A DNA stretch of 64,000 bases from Affinundibacterium macrobrachii (GTDB lineage: Bacteria > Pseudomonadota > Gammaproteobacteria > Burkholderiales > Burkholderiaceae_D): positions 62,001-126,000 of the forward strand of contig NZ_BMYT01000003.1 in the NCBI RefSeq assembly GCF_014652415.1. Reading direction: 5' to 3'. A program made the translations under genes and the position numbers. The notes under the pieces were generated by a model, which did not search any database, had not been told where the DNA came from, and saw only the letters and a program-made list of their open reading frames with translations. Of the stretch, positions 35,404-44,308 are shown in pieces; the first letter of the stretch is position 1, and each line of letters opens with the position of its first letter.

Positions 35404-36405
35404 ATGTCTAAACCTAATAGTTTCGCCAATGAACATCGCTCCTACCTTCAAGCTCAATTGATCGATGCGAATCAACTTGATACTCTCAAAAACTGGTATC
35501 CGGTCAGCATCGATGAAAAAAATGGGGAGCTAATTTGGCGGGATATGGGGGATCAACGATTTAGTGCGTCATTTTTTCAAGATTCTTTGCATGAACAAGC
35601 GCATGACCAACGTCGTGTCTGCAAGACTAAGCTTGATGCCTTAGATCAATTCGATGATTGTATTCAACCAAGCGCATTTATTTTTCATGTGTCACGTTGC
35701 GGATCGACTTTGATGACGCAAATGTTGAGTACTTTATCGCATTGCATCGTTTTGTCCGAACCGCCAGTGATCGATATGTTTTTCAACACGATGAATGAAT
35801 CGAAAGAAACCAATATCGCGACATTTCAAAAACTAATTCATGCGCTAGGCCAGAGACGTTTTGCCAATGAAAAAAATGTGATCATTAAATTAGATAGTTG
35901 GCATTTAGGGCGAATTCGTTTTATCCGTGAAGCCTTTCCTAACACGCCTATGCTATTTCTCTATCGCGAGCCGAGACAAGTTTTAGCATCGCACCAGCGT
36001 CAACGCGGTCCGCAAATGACTCCCGATTTTGTTAACTTTGGGGACTTACAAGTTGAGTACAGCACACTATCGCCTGGCGATTTAGACGCATTCTGTCTTG
36101 CAGTGCTTGATCAATTCTATTCAGCGGCGATTCAGCATCACACTATGAGTGGACTACAACTGATTAATTACAGTGAATTACCAGCGATCATTTGGGAGAA
36201 ATTGCTAAGTCAATTGGCGATTGACTGCAATCCTGAGGAGTTAGCGCAGATGAAAGCACGCTCACAATTTCATTCGAAGCACCCTCAAAACTCCTTCGAA
36301 GGAGATCCAACATCGCAACAAGCGCATCCGCGCTTATCTATTACGCAAGAGCGCTATCAACAGTTGGAAAACTTGCGACTAAAGACAGTAGAAGCAGTGG
36401 CATGA
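35404..36405 (+). CDS. Sulfotransferase-like protein
   Basis: A 333-residue soluble protein with the PAPS-type P-loop FHVSRCGSTLMTQML (5'-phosphosulfate loop) and a later Arg/Ser segment FLYREPRQVLASHQRQRGPQ (3'-phosphate loop). These are the two nucleotide-binding elements of sulfotransferases. The N-terminal 95 residues resemble no domain I know. It has a promoter-like AT-rich gap of about 280 bases shared with recA and lies beside, but oriented towards, apbE. The acceptor is unknown. Confidence 0.78.
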   Translation: MSKPNSFANEHRSYLQAQLIDANQLDTLKNWYPVSIDEKNGELIWRDMGDQRFSASFFQDSLHEQAHDQRRVCKTKLDALDQFDDCIQPSAFIFHVSRCGSTLMTQMLSTLSHCIVLSEPPVIDMFFNTMNESKETNIATFQKLIHALGQRRFANEKNVIIKLDSWHLGRIRFIREAFPNTPMLFLYREPRQVLASHQRQRGPQMTPDFVNFGDLQVEYSTLSPGDLDAFCLAVLDQFYSAAIQHHTMSGLQLINYSELPAIIWEKLLSQLAIDCNPEELAQMKARSQFHSKHPQNSFEGDPTSQQAHPRLSITQERYQQLENLRLKTVEAVA

Positions 36406-36466
36406 AACCGAACATACCCAATCAATACGACGATAGGCCTAGCAATCAGAAGACCACAAAAATCGA

Positions 36467-37492
36467 TCAAGCCGCAATCAGTCTTCTTGCCATCCCATGT
36501 GAAGTCCACAACTGATTATCGCGATCAACAATCAAAGCGTCGACTCCGACTAATTGCTGTATTTTTGTGCGGCCAGCTTGTGCACCACTCACCATAATTG
36601 CGGTACCCAAGCCATTAATTTTTTCCAGATTTTCGCTGACCAAAGTCACGCCTCGTGGTCCCTGCGTTGGATAACCTGTTTTAGGATCAAGAATATGATG
36701 CAAGCGCTTGCCATCTTGAATCAAAAAGCGCTCATAGTCGCCTGACGAAGCGACGAAGCCTTTATTCAAAGAAATCGTGCCAAGCAGTTTTTCAGGATGA
36801 CGTGGATCGCGCAAGCCGATGCGCCAATCGCGACCATTGAGCTTCCCCTGTACTAAGACGTCTCCACCACCATTGATCATAGCGTTGCTAACACCAAGTT
36901 CTAACAGCTTCTTCATGCCCGCTTGCAGAATCGGTAGTTTCGCAATTCCACCTAAATCAAGTCGCATTCCACGCTTTGTCAAATAAGCGGTGCTACAACG
37001 TTCATCAAGCACGAGACCTTGAGAACCGATCAGAGGAAGTTGCTCCGCAATTTGTTGCGGCGTGGCGATGGAAGGATGAGCTGCATCAAAACTCCAATTC
37101 TTGAATGCACCCACTGTGCTATCAAAAGCACCTTGACTACTCAATGCAACGGCCTTTGCCATCTTTAACACCTGCATTAGCTCGCCAGAAATATTCACTG
37201 GCTGCACTCCAGCGGCAAGGTTGATCGCATTGAGCACACTGTCGCTACGATAGCGACTCATCATGTCAGTGAGCCGAATCATTTCAGCAAACGCTGCGTT
37301 TGCAGCGAAGCTGATTAATTGACTATCGGCATTTTGTAAAGTGAGTTCAAGCTTCGTCCCCATCAATATTTTTGATGATTGATGAATATCTGTCTTTGCA
37401 AGCACAGGTGGGATCACTAATCCACAAGCGAGCAACGGAAGGCTACACACGATGCGGCGACGACTCAATGACACAGTAGAATTATTCAACAT
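36467..37492 (-). CDS. apbE: FAD:protein FMN transferase (ApbE/NosX)
   Basis: Attaches FMN covalently to Thr in target flavoproteins. An N-terminal signal segment with RRRIVCSLPLLACGLVIPPVLA precedes the ApbE domain: LMGTKLELTL, FDSTVGAFKNWSFD, LDLGGIAKLPIL, MINGGGDVLVQG and HHILDPKTGYPT, then a metal-binding Asp/Thr region near GLGTAIMVSGA. Here it flanks the nos genes, where the family member NosX supplies FMN to NosR, whose SGATVT site is present at 40357-42999. It runs in the same direction as the cytochrome gene upstream. Confidence 0.92.
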   Translation of the reverse strand: MLNNSTVSLSRRRIVCSLPLLACGLVIPPVLAKTDIHQSSKILMGTKLELTLQNADSQLISFAANAAFAEMIRLTDMMSRYRSDSVLNAINLAAGVQPVNISGELMQVLKMAKAVALSSQGAFDSTVGAFKNWSFDAAHPSIATPQQIAEQLPLIGSQGLVLDERCSTAYLTKRGMRLDLGGIAKLPILQAGMKKLLELGVSNAMINGGGDVLVQGKLNGRDWRIGLRDPRHPEKLLGTISLNKGFVASSGDYERFLIQDGKRLHHILDPKTGYPTQGPRGVTLVSENLEKINGLGTAIMVSGAQAGRTKIQQLVGVDALIVDRDNQLWTSHGMARRLIAA

Positions 37493-37645
37493 AAAAATAG
37501 ACAGATTTGATACTCGATGAAACTGCGCTGACGCGAAACGAGCGATGACGCTTGAAAAGTTTAAGAGTTACGCTAAGAGGAAAGCTTAAAGAAAAATCAA
37601 GCAAACATGCACATCGCAAATTTCGCGTGCTTTTTTTCGGAAAAA

Positions 37646-38065
37646 TTAGCGCGACTGATCGACCATAAAATTGACTGTCGCTTTAATTTCATCATCGCTT
37701 AAATTAGGTGCGCCACCACGTGCAGGCATTTGCCCTTTGGCACCGGTATAACCTTCTAAAGCATGTTTGTACAAAACATCCATGCCCTGTGCAATACGTG
37801 GTCCCCAGTCAGCTTTATCACCTGGCTTAGGCGCACCAGCAACATTCGCTGCATGGCACATCGAGCAAGTCTGTCCATACACTTTTTTGCCCACAGTATT
37901 TTCTGCAGCAACTGGCGCAGCTGCTGCTGGCGCTGAAGCTGCTGCAACAGCGACCACGCTTGCAGAACCCGCACTTGCTGGCTCCGCTGCTTTATTATTA
38001 CAAGCACTGATGCTAAGCAAACCAGCTAAACCAATGAGTTTGAAGAGTAAGGTAGTTGATTTCAT
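37646..38065 (-). CDS. Cytochrome c5-like lipoprotein of the nos locus
   Basis: A 139-residue periplasmic monohaem cytochrome. The signal peptide ends in the lipobox LSISAC (Cys22), so it is probably membrane-tethered. A low-complexity Ala/Ser/Val linker (about 30-65) is followed by the haem motif CSMCH and a distal Met in KGQMPARGGAPNLSDDE. Its position beside nosZ, sharing a divergent promoter with an FNR/Dnr-type box, suggests it donates electrons to NosZ (NosC-like). This is inferred. Confidence 0.88.
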   Translation of the reverse strand: MKSTTLLFKLIGLAGLLSISACNNKAAEPASAGSASVVAVAAASAPAAAAPVAAENTVGKKVYGQTCSMCHAANVAGAPKPGDKADWGPRIAQGMDVLYKHALEGYTGAKGQMPARGGAPNLSDDEIKATVNFMVDQSR

Positions 38066-38221
38066 TTTCTTCCTTTAAGGCACTTTAAGAATCCTGAAGA
38101 CTCTTTGAGATTGATAGATTAACGCAGACACATACAAAAATAATCGACTTTATTAGTGTCGCATACCAAAGCTTGCGCAAACGCAAATCGTCCGCATAAA
38201 GCATTCCAATTTTTTTCTTTC

Positions 38222-38235
38222 TTGACTCGCGTCAA
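38222..38235. promoter_or_regulatory. FNR/Dnr-type palindromic box in the nos divergent promoter
   Basis: TTGACTCGCGTCAA is a perfect TTGAC-N4-GTCAA dyad, close to the TTGAT-N4-ATCAA site of FNR and Dnr/NNR regulators, which respond to low oxygen or NO. It is 113 bases before the nosZ start and 157 bases from the cytochrome start, so it can serve both directions. Confidence 0.75.
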
Positions 38236-38347
38236 TTTATTTTTTTAATCGATGACGCACTATCGCTGCCAGTTGTTATGTTTATTAACCATGGCCATCG
38301 AATCTGAATTGTTGATTCGAATTAAACCAGCCAATAAGGACCACATC

Positions 38348-40261
38348 ATGAGTCAAGACAAAACCAAAGAAGTCGCAACACCTGCTTTAGGACGTCGCAA
38401 ATTTCTCAATACCGCTGCGATTGCTAGCTTAGGTACGCTGGTTGCATGTAATGAAAAACCAGGTAGTGCAGCCGCCAGCGCCTCCCCTGCTAGCGCAGCC
38501 GGACATGCAGCGAGTAGTGCATCGCATTTGAAACCTGGTGAGCTTGATACTTATTATGGTTTGTGGAGCGGTGGTCATACTGGTGACATGCGTGTCTTAG
38601 GTTTACCTTCAGGCCGCGAAATTCATCGCATTCCTTGCTTTGTTCCCGATGCCTTAGTCGGCTGGGGTGTGACCAATGAATCTAAGAAAATCATGGGCAC
38701 CAAAGCGGATGGTAGTTTGAAATATACAGTTGCAGATTCCCACCATACCCATGCTTCCTACAAAGACGGTAACTACGATGGTCGTTACGCTTGGATCAAC
38801 GATAAGATCAATAGCCGTATCGCACGTATTCGTCTTGATTACTTCGTTTGCGACAAGATCACTCAATTGCCTAACGTACAAGGTTTTCACGGCATCTTCC
38901 CTGATAAACGCGATCCAGTTGATGAAAAAATCAATTACACAACACGCGTATTCTGTGGCGGTGAATTTGCAATCCCTATGCCAAATACGGGTAGCGAAGA
39001 TAGTAGTAAATATCGTTCCATGTTTAGCTGCGTTGACGCAGAAACCATGGAAGTTCGCTGGCAAGTGCTGATCGATGGTAACTGCGATTTGGTCGCTACC
39101 TCTTACGACGGAAAATTAGCTGCGACGAATCAATACAACACCGAAATGGGCGCGCATTATGAAGACATGATGTCCGCCGAACGTGACGCCTGTTTGTTCT
39201 ACAACGTGGCACGTATTGAAGCAGCTGTAAAAGCTGGCAAATTCAAAACCATCGGTGATTCAAAAGTGCCTGTCGTTGACGGTACACGCGAAGCGAACAA
39301 AGATCCAAAAACTGCACTCACTGCGTATGTTTCTGTGCCAAAAAATCCGCATGGCGTCAATGCAAGTCCAGACGGCAAATATTTCATTTGCGCCGGCAAA
39401 CTGTCGCCTACTGGTACCGTAATTGACTTGTCTAAAGTATTGGATTGGTTCGATGGCAAATCAGAAAAGTTAGACGCCGCAATCGTCGCTGAAGTTGAAC
39501 TTGGCTTAGGCCCATTGCACACCGCATTTGATGGTCGCGGCAATGCTTACACAACGCTCTTCCTCGATAGCCAAGTGGTGAAATGGAATGTAGAAGCCGC
39601 GATTAAATTCCATGCTGGTGATAAGAATGCAAAATATGTAGTTGATCGTCTCGACGTGCAATATCAACCTGGTCACTTGAATGCATCACAATCTGAAACC
39701 AAAGCTGCTGATGGTAAGTATTTGGCGGTTGGTTGTAAATTCTCGAAAGATCGCTTCTTGCCTGTCGGTCCTTTGCATCCAGAAAATGAACAAATGATCG
39801 ACATTTCTGGCGACAAAATGATCTTGATGGCAGATCACCCTGTACGCGGCGAACCACATGATTTCATTATTTTCAAACGTGATTTGGTACGTCCAAAGCA
39901 AGTCTATGATTTGAATGATTTCCCGAACGCGATCAAAGATCCAAAAGAATCTGGCGTAGTACGTAATGGCAAAAAAGTGACCGTGAAAATGACTTCTCAA
40001 GCGCCGGCATTTAGTCTGCGTGAATTCACTGTTAAGAAAGGTGATGAAGTCACTTTGATTTTGACTAACTTAGACAAGATTGAAGACTTAACTCACGGTT
40101 TTGCGATTCCTAATCACAACGTCAACTTTATCGTCAATCCACAAGAAACAGCCTCTGTCACCTTTATCGCTGGCAATCCAGGCGTGTACTGGTGTTATTG
40201 CACTCACTTCTGCCACGCTCTGCATTTAGAAATGCGCACTCGCATGATCGTGGAAGCCTAA
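38348..40261 (+). CDS. nosZ: Nitrous-oxide reductase NosZ
   Basis: Periplasmic copper enzyme reducing N2O to N2. A twin-arginine signal, GRRKFLNTAAIASLGTLVAC, ends in a lipobox-like LVAC (Cys34). The propeller domain shows the CuZ ligand region DSHHTHASY, plus GPLHTAFDG, QPGHLNASQ and RGEPHDF. The C-terminal CuA domain has LTHGFAIPNH and CTHFCHALHLEM, where the usual Trp of CSWFC is His. I start at 38348, preceded by AAGGA; the longer frame to 38252 lacks sense. At 637 aa it is a clade I-like length. It heads the plus-strand nos genes. Confidence 0.97.
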   Translation: MSQDKTKEVATPALGRRKFLNTAAIASLGTLVACNEKPGSAAASASPASAAGHAASSASHLKPGELDTYYGLWSGGHTGDMRVLGLPSGREIHRIPCFVPDALVGWGVTNESKKIMGTKADGSLKYTVADSHHTHASYKDGNYDGRYAWINDKINSRIARIRLDYFVCDKITQLPNVQGFHGIFPDKRDPVDEKINYTTRVFCGGEFAIPMPNTGSEDSSKYRSMFSCVDAETMEVRWQVLIDGNCDLVATSYDGKLAATNQYNTEMGAHYEDMMSAERDACLFYNVARIEAAVKAGKFKTIGDSKVPVVDGTREANKDPKTALTAYVSVPKNPHGVNASPDGKYFICAGKLSPTGTVIDLSKVLDWFDGKSEKLDAAIVAEVELGLGPLHTAFDGRGNAYTTLFLDSQVVKWNVEAAIKFHAGDKNAKYVVDRLDVQYQPGHLNASQSETKAADGKYLAVGCKFSKDRFLPVGPLHPENEQMIDISGDKMILMADHPVRGEPHDFIIFKRDLVRPKQVYDLNDFPNAIKDPKESGVVRNGKKVTVKMTSQAPAFSLREFTVKKGDEVTLILTNLDKIEDLTHGFAIPNHNVNFIVNPQETASVTFIAGNPGVYWCYCTHFCHALHLEMRTRMIVEA

Positions 40262-40279
40262 CCCGGTAGTTGTAGCTCC

Positions 40280-40310
40280 GGTGGCGTCTGGAAATTTTCT
40301 GGGCGCCACC
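40280..40310 (+). promoter_or_regulatory. Intercistronic hairpin between nosZ and nosR
   Basis: GGTGGCG and CGCCACC form a 7-base perfect stem with a 17-base loop, 19 bases after the nosZ stop and without a T tract. It could protect the nosZ mRNA or attenuate entry into nosR; neither is shown. Confidence 0.55.
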
Positions 40311-40356
40311 ATTCAAGTTAAACATCGCAAGCTGTTTAACTCAAGTAGGAATAAAA

Positions 40357-42999
40357 ATGTCTTTGATGCGTAAAAACTTGGCGGCCAGTGTAGTTTTCTA
40401 CCTGGTCGCATTTTTTCTGATACTACTTAGCTTCGCCTCCTTACGCGCAGATGCGCGCACGAGCGCGTATGAAGCCGCATTACCAGCTGAACTTAAAACA
40501 GCAAAGAATATGTGCGCCTTAGTCGCTTGCACCGAGGTATTTCCGGGTGCTAAAAGTTTCTCAGATCGACTAGGTAACCCACCCTATGTTGAAGCTTATG
40601 GTGAGCCGATTGCAGGCAAAAAGAATCTGCTTGGCTACGTCATGCTATCGACCGATATTACCGACACCCCCGCTTATTCTGGCAAACCCGTTGTGACCTT
40701 AATGGGGATGGACTTAAAAGGACGTTTCGTCGGTATCAAAGTTTTGAAGCATTCTGAACCGATTCTGTTACTCGGCATTCCTGAATCTGCCTTACTCAAT
40801 TTCAACAAACAATATCTGGGCAAATTTGCCACCGATAAAATAGAAGTTGGTCAATCACGCCCTGATGAAGGCGTGCTTGGCGTGGATGCTATTTCTGGTG
40901 CCACAGTGACGGTCATTGTACAAAACCAAGTAATGATGACAGCGGCAATGGCCGTAGCAAAACAAACCGGCATTGTTGCACCAACAGTGCGCGCTCCGGC
41001 ACAATTTGCAATCACTGGCAAACGCATGTCTTGGGCGGACTTAGTAAAACAAGGCAGTGTGCAACGTCTATTGGTGAAACCAGAACAAGTAGGATTAGAA
41101 AAAAATGCTGTACCGTTTATTGAACTCTGGTTCGGTGATCTAAATCATCCCGATGTCGGTATCAGTTTGCTAGGTGAAGATAGTTTTAAAAACTTACGCT
41201 CACAACTCCAAGCTAATGAGCACGCCATCTTTATTATTCGTACTGACGGCATAGAATCATTCAAAGGCTCAGGCTTTGTGCGCGGCGGTATGTATGACCG
41301 AATTCAAGTCAAACAAGATAGCGACTCTTACACTTTTCGTGATCTCGACTATCTCAATCTGTATGGCATCGTGGCGGACGGCGCGCCGAGCTATAACGAA
41401 TCTGCTATTTTCATTATTCGTTCACAAGCTTTTTCAAGCGCCTATCCGTGGAAACTGAGCTTTCTCGGTAATCGCGTCGATCGCGCCACTGGTACTCGCA
41501 GCTTCACTAGTTTCGATGCCAAATACTGGTTAGCGAATGAACTCTTGCAAGGTGGGCGACCAGTAGTTGAAGAAGCGGCAGCTCCACACGTACGCATTTG
41601 GAAATCACGCGCTGTCGAGATTACGTTGTTTGGCTTGTTACTGATCATGGTGACGATTGCATACGCCTACCGCGAAAAACTCACTCGCATGTCGAATCAC
41701 AAAAATAAATGGCCAGTCAATATCTTCAAATATAGTGCATGGCTATTGAGTATTAGCTTTGTTGGATTTGGCGTGATGGCACAGCCTTCGATCACGCAGG
41801 TTCTGACCTGGTTCCATTCCTTATTATTCCAATGGACTTGGTCGCTATTTTTAACTGATCCATTTATCTTTGTATTTTGGATTTTTATCATTGTTACCGT
41901 ATTTTTATTTGGTCGCGGATTATTCTGCGGCTGGATGTGCCCATTTGGCTCGCTGTCAGAAGCCATCTATAAAGTCGGCGAAAAAATCGGGTTGAAACGC
42001 TTCCAAACACATCTACCGCAAGCCTTGCATGACAAACTTAAATGGATCAAATATGTCATTTTCTTCTGTCTGTTAACTGTATCGATGTTTTCAATGGGTT
42101 TGGCTGAAAAATTAGCTGAGATTGAGCCTTTCAAAACTACCTTCTTAGTTGGAATCAGTAATCGCGCTTGGCCCTATGGCTTGTTCGTGTGCATCATACT
42201 TGGCATCTCACTATTTATCGAAAGACCTTATTGCAAATACATTTGTCCATTAGGCGCTGCTTTAGCGATGCCAAGTACATTTAGATGGTTTGGTTTAAAG
42301 CGCAAGCAAGATTGCAATAGCTGCAAAGCTTGTGCTGTTGGTTGTGGTTCCTTAGCGATTGACAAGGCAGGTCGCATTGATCACCGCGAATGTTTGCACT
42401 GCCTTGACTGTATGGTTCTTTATACCGACGCAAAAGCTTGTCCGCCTTTGTCAAAAGAACGCAAGCGACGTGAACGCGAGGGTTTGGAAATCAAAGCGAT
42501 TGGCAAAGACGGTTATTTCATCCCGATTTATCCAATACCAGCGACAGCCGCTTCAGAAGCTGTCAAAGCTGGCCTAGATCCACGCATGCCATCCGACCCA
42601 GTTCAGTTAGCACACAAAATAAAGGCGACTGGATTACGCTGGATTATTTTAGAAATCATTGATCATTTATGGCCATGGAGTGCAAGCGCTTGGTCATCGC
42701 AACGCGGTTTGCAAATTGCGGGTATCGGCTTGGCTATTGCTGCCAGTGTTGCATGGGTATTAACCGCCTTTGGTCAACTTTCATCAGCAGCGATCATCGC
42801 GTGGTGGTTTGGCTGGAGTGTGTATGAAGTATTGATTCGCCTGTCAGGCAAACGCTATGTCAAAGATGGACCATGGTGGCGCGACCAATATCGCTACGCT
42901 AGCGTGATGGACATGATCAGTTATGTTAGTTTTAAAAACTTACTCATCGGTGCTGCATTATTCTTATCGCTAAAAACTTTGGGGCTCTTAGTTGCATAA
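40357..42999 (+). CDS. nosR: NosR, membrane-bound FMN/iron-sulfur electron-transfer protein
   Basis: Needed for NosZ expression and for electron supply to it in vivo. After an N-terminal helix, the periplasmic FMN-binding domain holds the SGATVT site (about residues 186-191), which ApbE would flavinylate. Transmembrane helices begin near 425 and carry two CxxxCP motifs: CGWMCPFG and CKYICPLG. The polyferredoxin part has CNSCKACAVGCGS and CLHCLDCM, enough for two [4Fe-4S] clusters. At 880 aa it is longer than the usual 700-780: about 130 extra C-terminal residues contain two or three helices. An AGGA site precedes the ATG. Confidence 0.94.
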   Translation: MSLMRKNLAASVVFYLVAFFLILLSFASLRADARTSAYEAALPAELKTAKNMCALVACTEVFPGAKSFSDRLGNPPYVEAYGEPIAGKKNLLGYVMLSTDITDTPAYSGKPVVTLMGMDLKGRFVGIKVLKHSEPILLLGIPESALLNFNKQYLGKFATDKIEVGQSRPDEGVLGVDAISGATVTVIVQNQVMMTAAMAVAKQTGIVAPTVRAPAQFAITGKRMSWADLVKQGSVQRLLVKPEQVGLEKNAVPFIELWFGDLNHPDVGISLLGEDSFKNLRSQLQANEHAIFIIRTDGIESFKGSGFVRGGMYDRIQVKQDSDSYTFRDLDYLNLYGIVADGAPSYNESAIFIIRSQAFSSAYPWKLSFLGNRVDRATGTRSFTSFDAKYWLANELLQGGRPVVEEAAAPHVRIWKSRAVEITLFGLLLIMVTIAYAYREKLTRMSNHKNKWPVNIFKYSAWLLSISFVGFGVMAQPSITQVLTWFHSLLFQWTWSLFLTDPFIFVFWIFIIVTVFLFGRGLFCGWMCPFGSLSEAIYKVGEKIGLKRFQTHLPQALHDKLKWIKYVIFFCLLTVSMFSMGLAEKLAEIEPFKTTFLVGISNRAWPYGLFVCIILGISLFIERPYCKYICPLGAALAMPSTFRWFGLKRKQDCNSCKACAVGCGSLAIDKAGRIDHRECLHCLDCMVLYTDAKACPPLSKERKRREREGLEIKAIGKDGYFIPIYPIPATAASEAVKAGLDPRMPSDPVQLAHKIKATGLRWIILEIIDHLWPWSASAWSSQRGLQIAGIGLAIAASVAWVLTAFGQLSSAAIIAWWFGWSVYEVLIRLSGKRYVKDGPWWRDQYRYASVMDMISYVSFKNLLIGAALFLSLKTLGLLVA

Positions 43000-43039
43000 T
43001 CTAAATGCACAATCTAAATCGCATATTTTTAATCGCATA

Positions 43040-44308
43040 ATGAATGAGATAAAACGTCTATTGCTATTATGGACAATCGCGCTACCCATGCTGGCTGGGG
43101 CGGCTACGGTATCCGTCAAACCAGGCGAATCCATACAGCAAGCGATTGCAAAAGCGCAAGCCGGTGACACGATAGAAATCGCTCGTGGTCAATATCAAGA
43201 AAATTTAATTATCGATAAAAAATTAACGCTTAAAGGCATACATCGCCCCACCATTCGCGGCGGCAATCATGGCGATACGATTCGAATCGTCTCTCCAGAC
43301 GTAGTGATCGATGGCTTAATCGTGCGTGATTCTGGCGACAGTTTAAAAGACCAAAATGCTGGCATCTATATCTACCCAGGATCACATCGCAGCATCGTAA
43401 AAAACTGCGATATTACCTACAATCTTTTTGGCCTTTGGATAGAAAAAGCAAATGACGTGCTGATTGAAAACAATCTAATCACCGGCAAGCGTGAATACAA
43501 TTCATCACAACGCGGTAATGGCATCCAACTCTACAATACCAAAGGCGCGCGCATCATCGGCAATAACATTAGTTTTGTACGCGATGCCTTGTACGTTGAT
43601 GTATCCCATCACGCGATTTTTCGCGGCAACAAATTGCACCATAGTCGATACGGCAGCCATTACATGAATTCGTATTACAACCTATGGGAAGACAACGATA
43701 GTTACTTCAATCGCGGCGGCCTCGCCTTAATGGAAGTACGCGATCAAATTGTGCGGAATAATCGAACATGGGGAAACTCTGATCACGGCATCATGTTACG
43801 TACCATGCAAGATTCTCTGATTGAAAACAATGTCATCGCTGGGAATAGTCGCGGATTTTTTATTTACGATGTGGAATACGTCAATATTAAAAATAATCTA
43901 GTGGTAGATAATCGTGTCGGCGTCCATCTTTCTGCAGGCTCTACGCGTAATCAAGTTGAGGGCAACGACTTCATAAGTAACCGTGAGCAAATTCGTTACG
44001 TTGGCGCGAAGAATGAAACATGGGGCGCTGAGAGCGGTAATTACTGGAGTAATTACTTAGGCTGGGATAGAAATGCCGACGGCGTTGGCGACCTTGCCTA
44101 TGAGGCAAACGATATGGTCGATCGTTTAAGTTGGCGCTATCCAAGCACTCAGATATTGCTAGCAAGTCCAGCGGTGCAAGCATTACGTTTGGTTTCACAA
44201 CAATTTCCCGTGCTGCGTGTCCCTAGCGTGATCGACCCTAAGCCACGTATGCACCCTAGCAACAAACAATGGAGACGATGGAATGGCAAGCACTATCCCG
44301 GCCAATAA
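43040..44308 (+). CDS. nosD: NosD, periplasmic CuZ-site maturation protein
   Basis: Right-handed beta-helix protein needed to build the CuZ copper-sulfide cluster of NosZ. A clean signal peptide (RLLLLWTIALPMLAGAA) starts at ATG 43040; the longer frame upstream overlaps nosR and spoils it. The body carries repeated parallel-beta-helix coils such as IVKNCDITYNLFGLWIEKA and VNIKNNLVVDNRVGVHLS, as in CASH-domain proteins. It ends inside the nosF start by 26 bases. Confidence 0.95.
   Translation: MNEIKRLLLLWTIALPMLAGAATVSVKPGESIQQAIAKAQAGDTIEIARGQYQENLIIDKKLTLKGIHRPTIRGGNHGDTIRIVSPDVVIDGLIVRDSGDSLKDQNAGIYIYPGSHRSIVKNCDITYNLFGLWIEKANDVLIENNLITGKREYNSSQRGNGIQLYNTKGARIIGNNISFVRDALYVDVSHHAIFRGNKLHHSRYGSHYMNSYYNLWEDNDSYFNRGGLALMEVRDQIVRNNRTWGNSDHGIMLRTMQDSLIENNVIAGNSRGFFIYDVEYVNIKNNLVVDNRVGVHLSAGSTRNQVEGNDFISNREQIRYVGAKNETWGAESGNYWSNYLGWDRNADGVGDLAYEANDMVDRLSWRYPSTQILLASPAVQALRLVSQQFPVLRVPSVIDPKPRMHPSNKQWRRWNGKHYPGQ

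Noticed and set aside
38252-38347. Extended nosZ start adding 32 residues
   Set aside because: It has no ribosome-binding site and would bury the twin-arginine signal; ATG 38348 has AAGGA and the normal signal layout.
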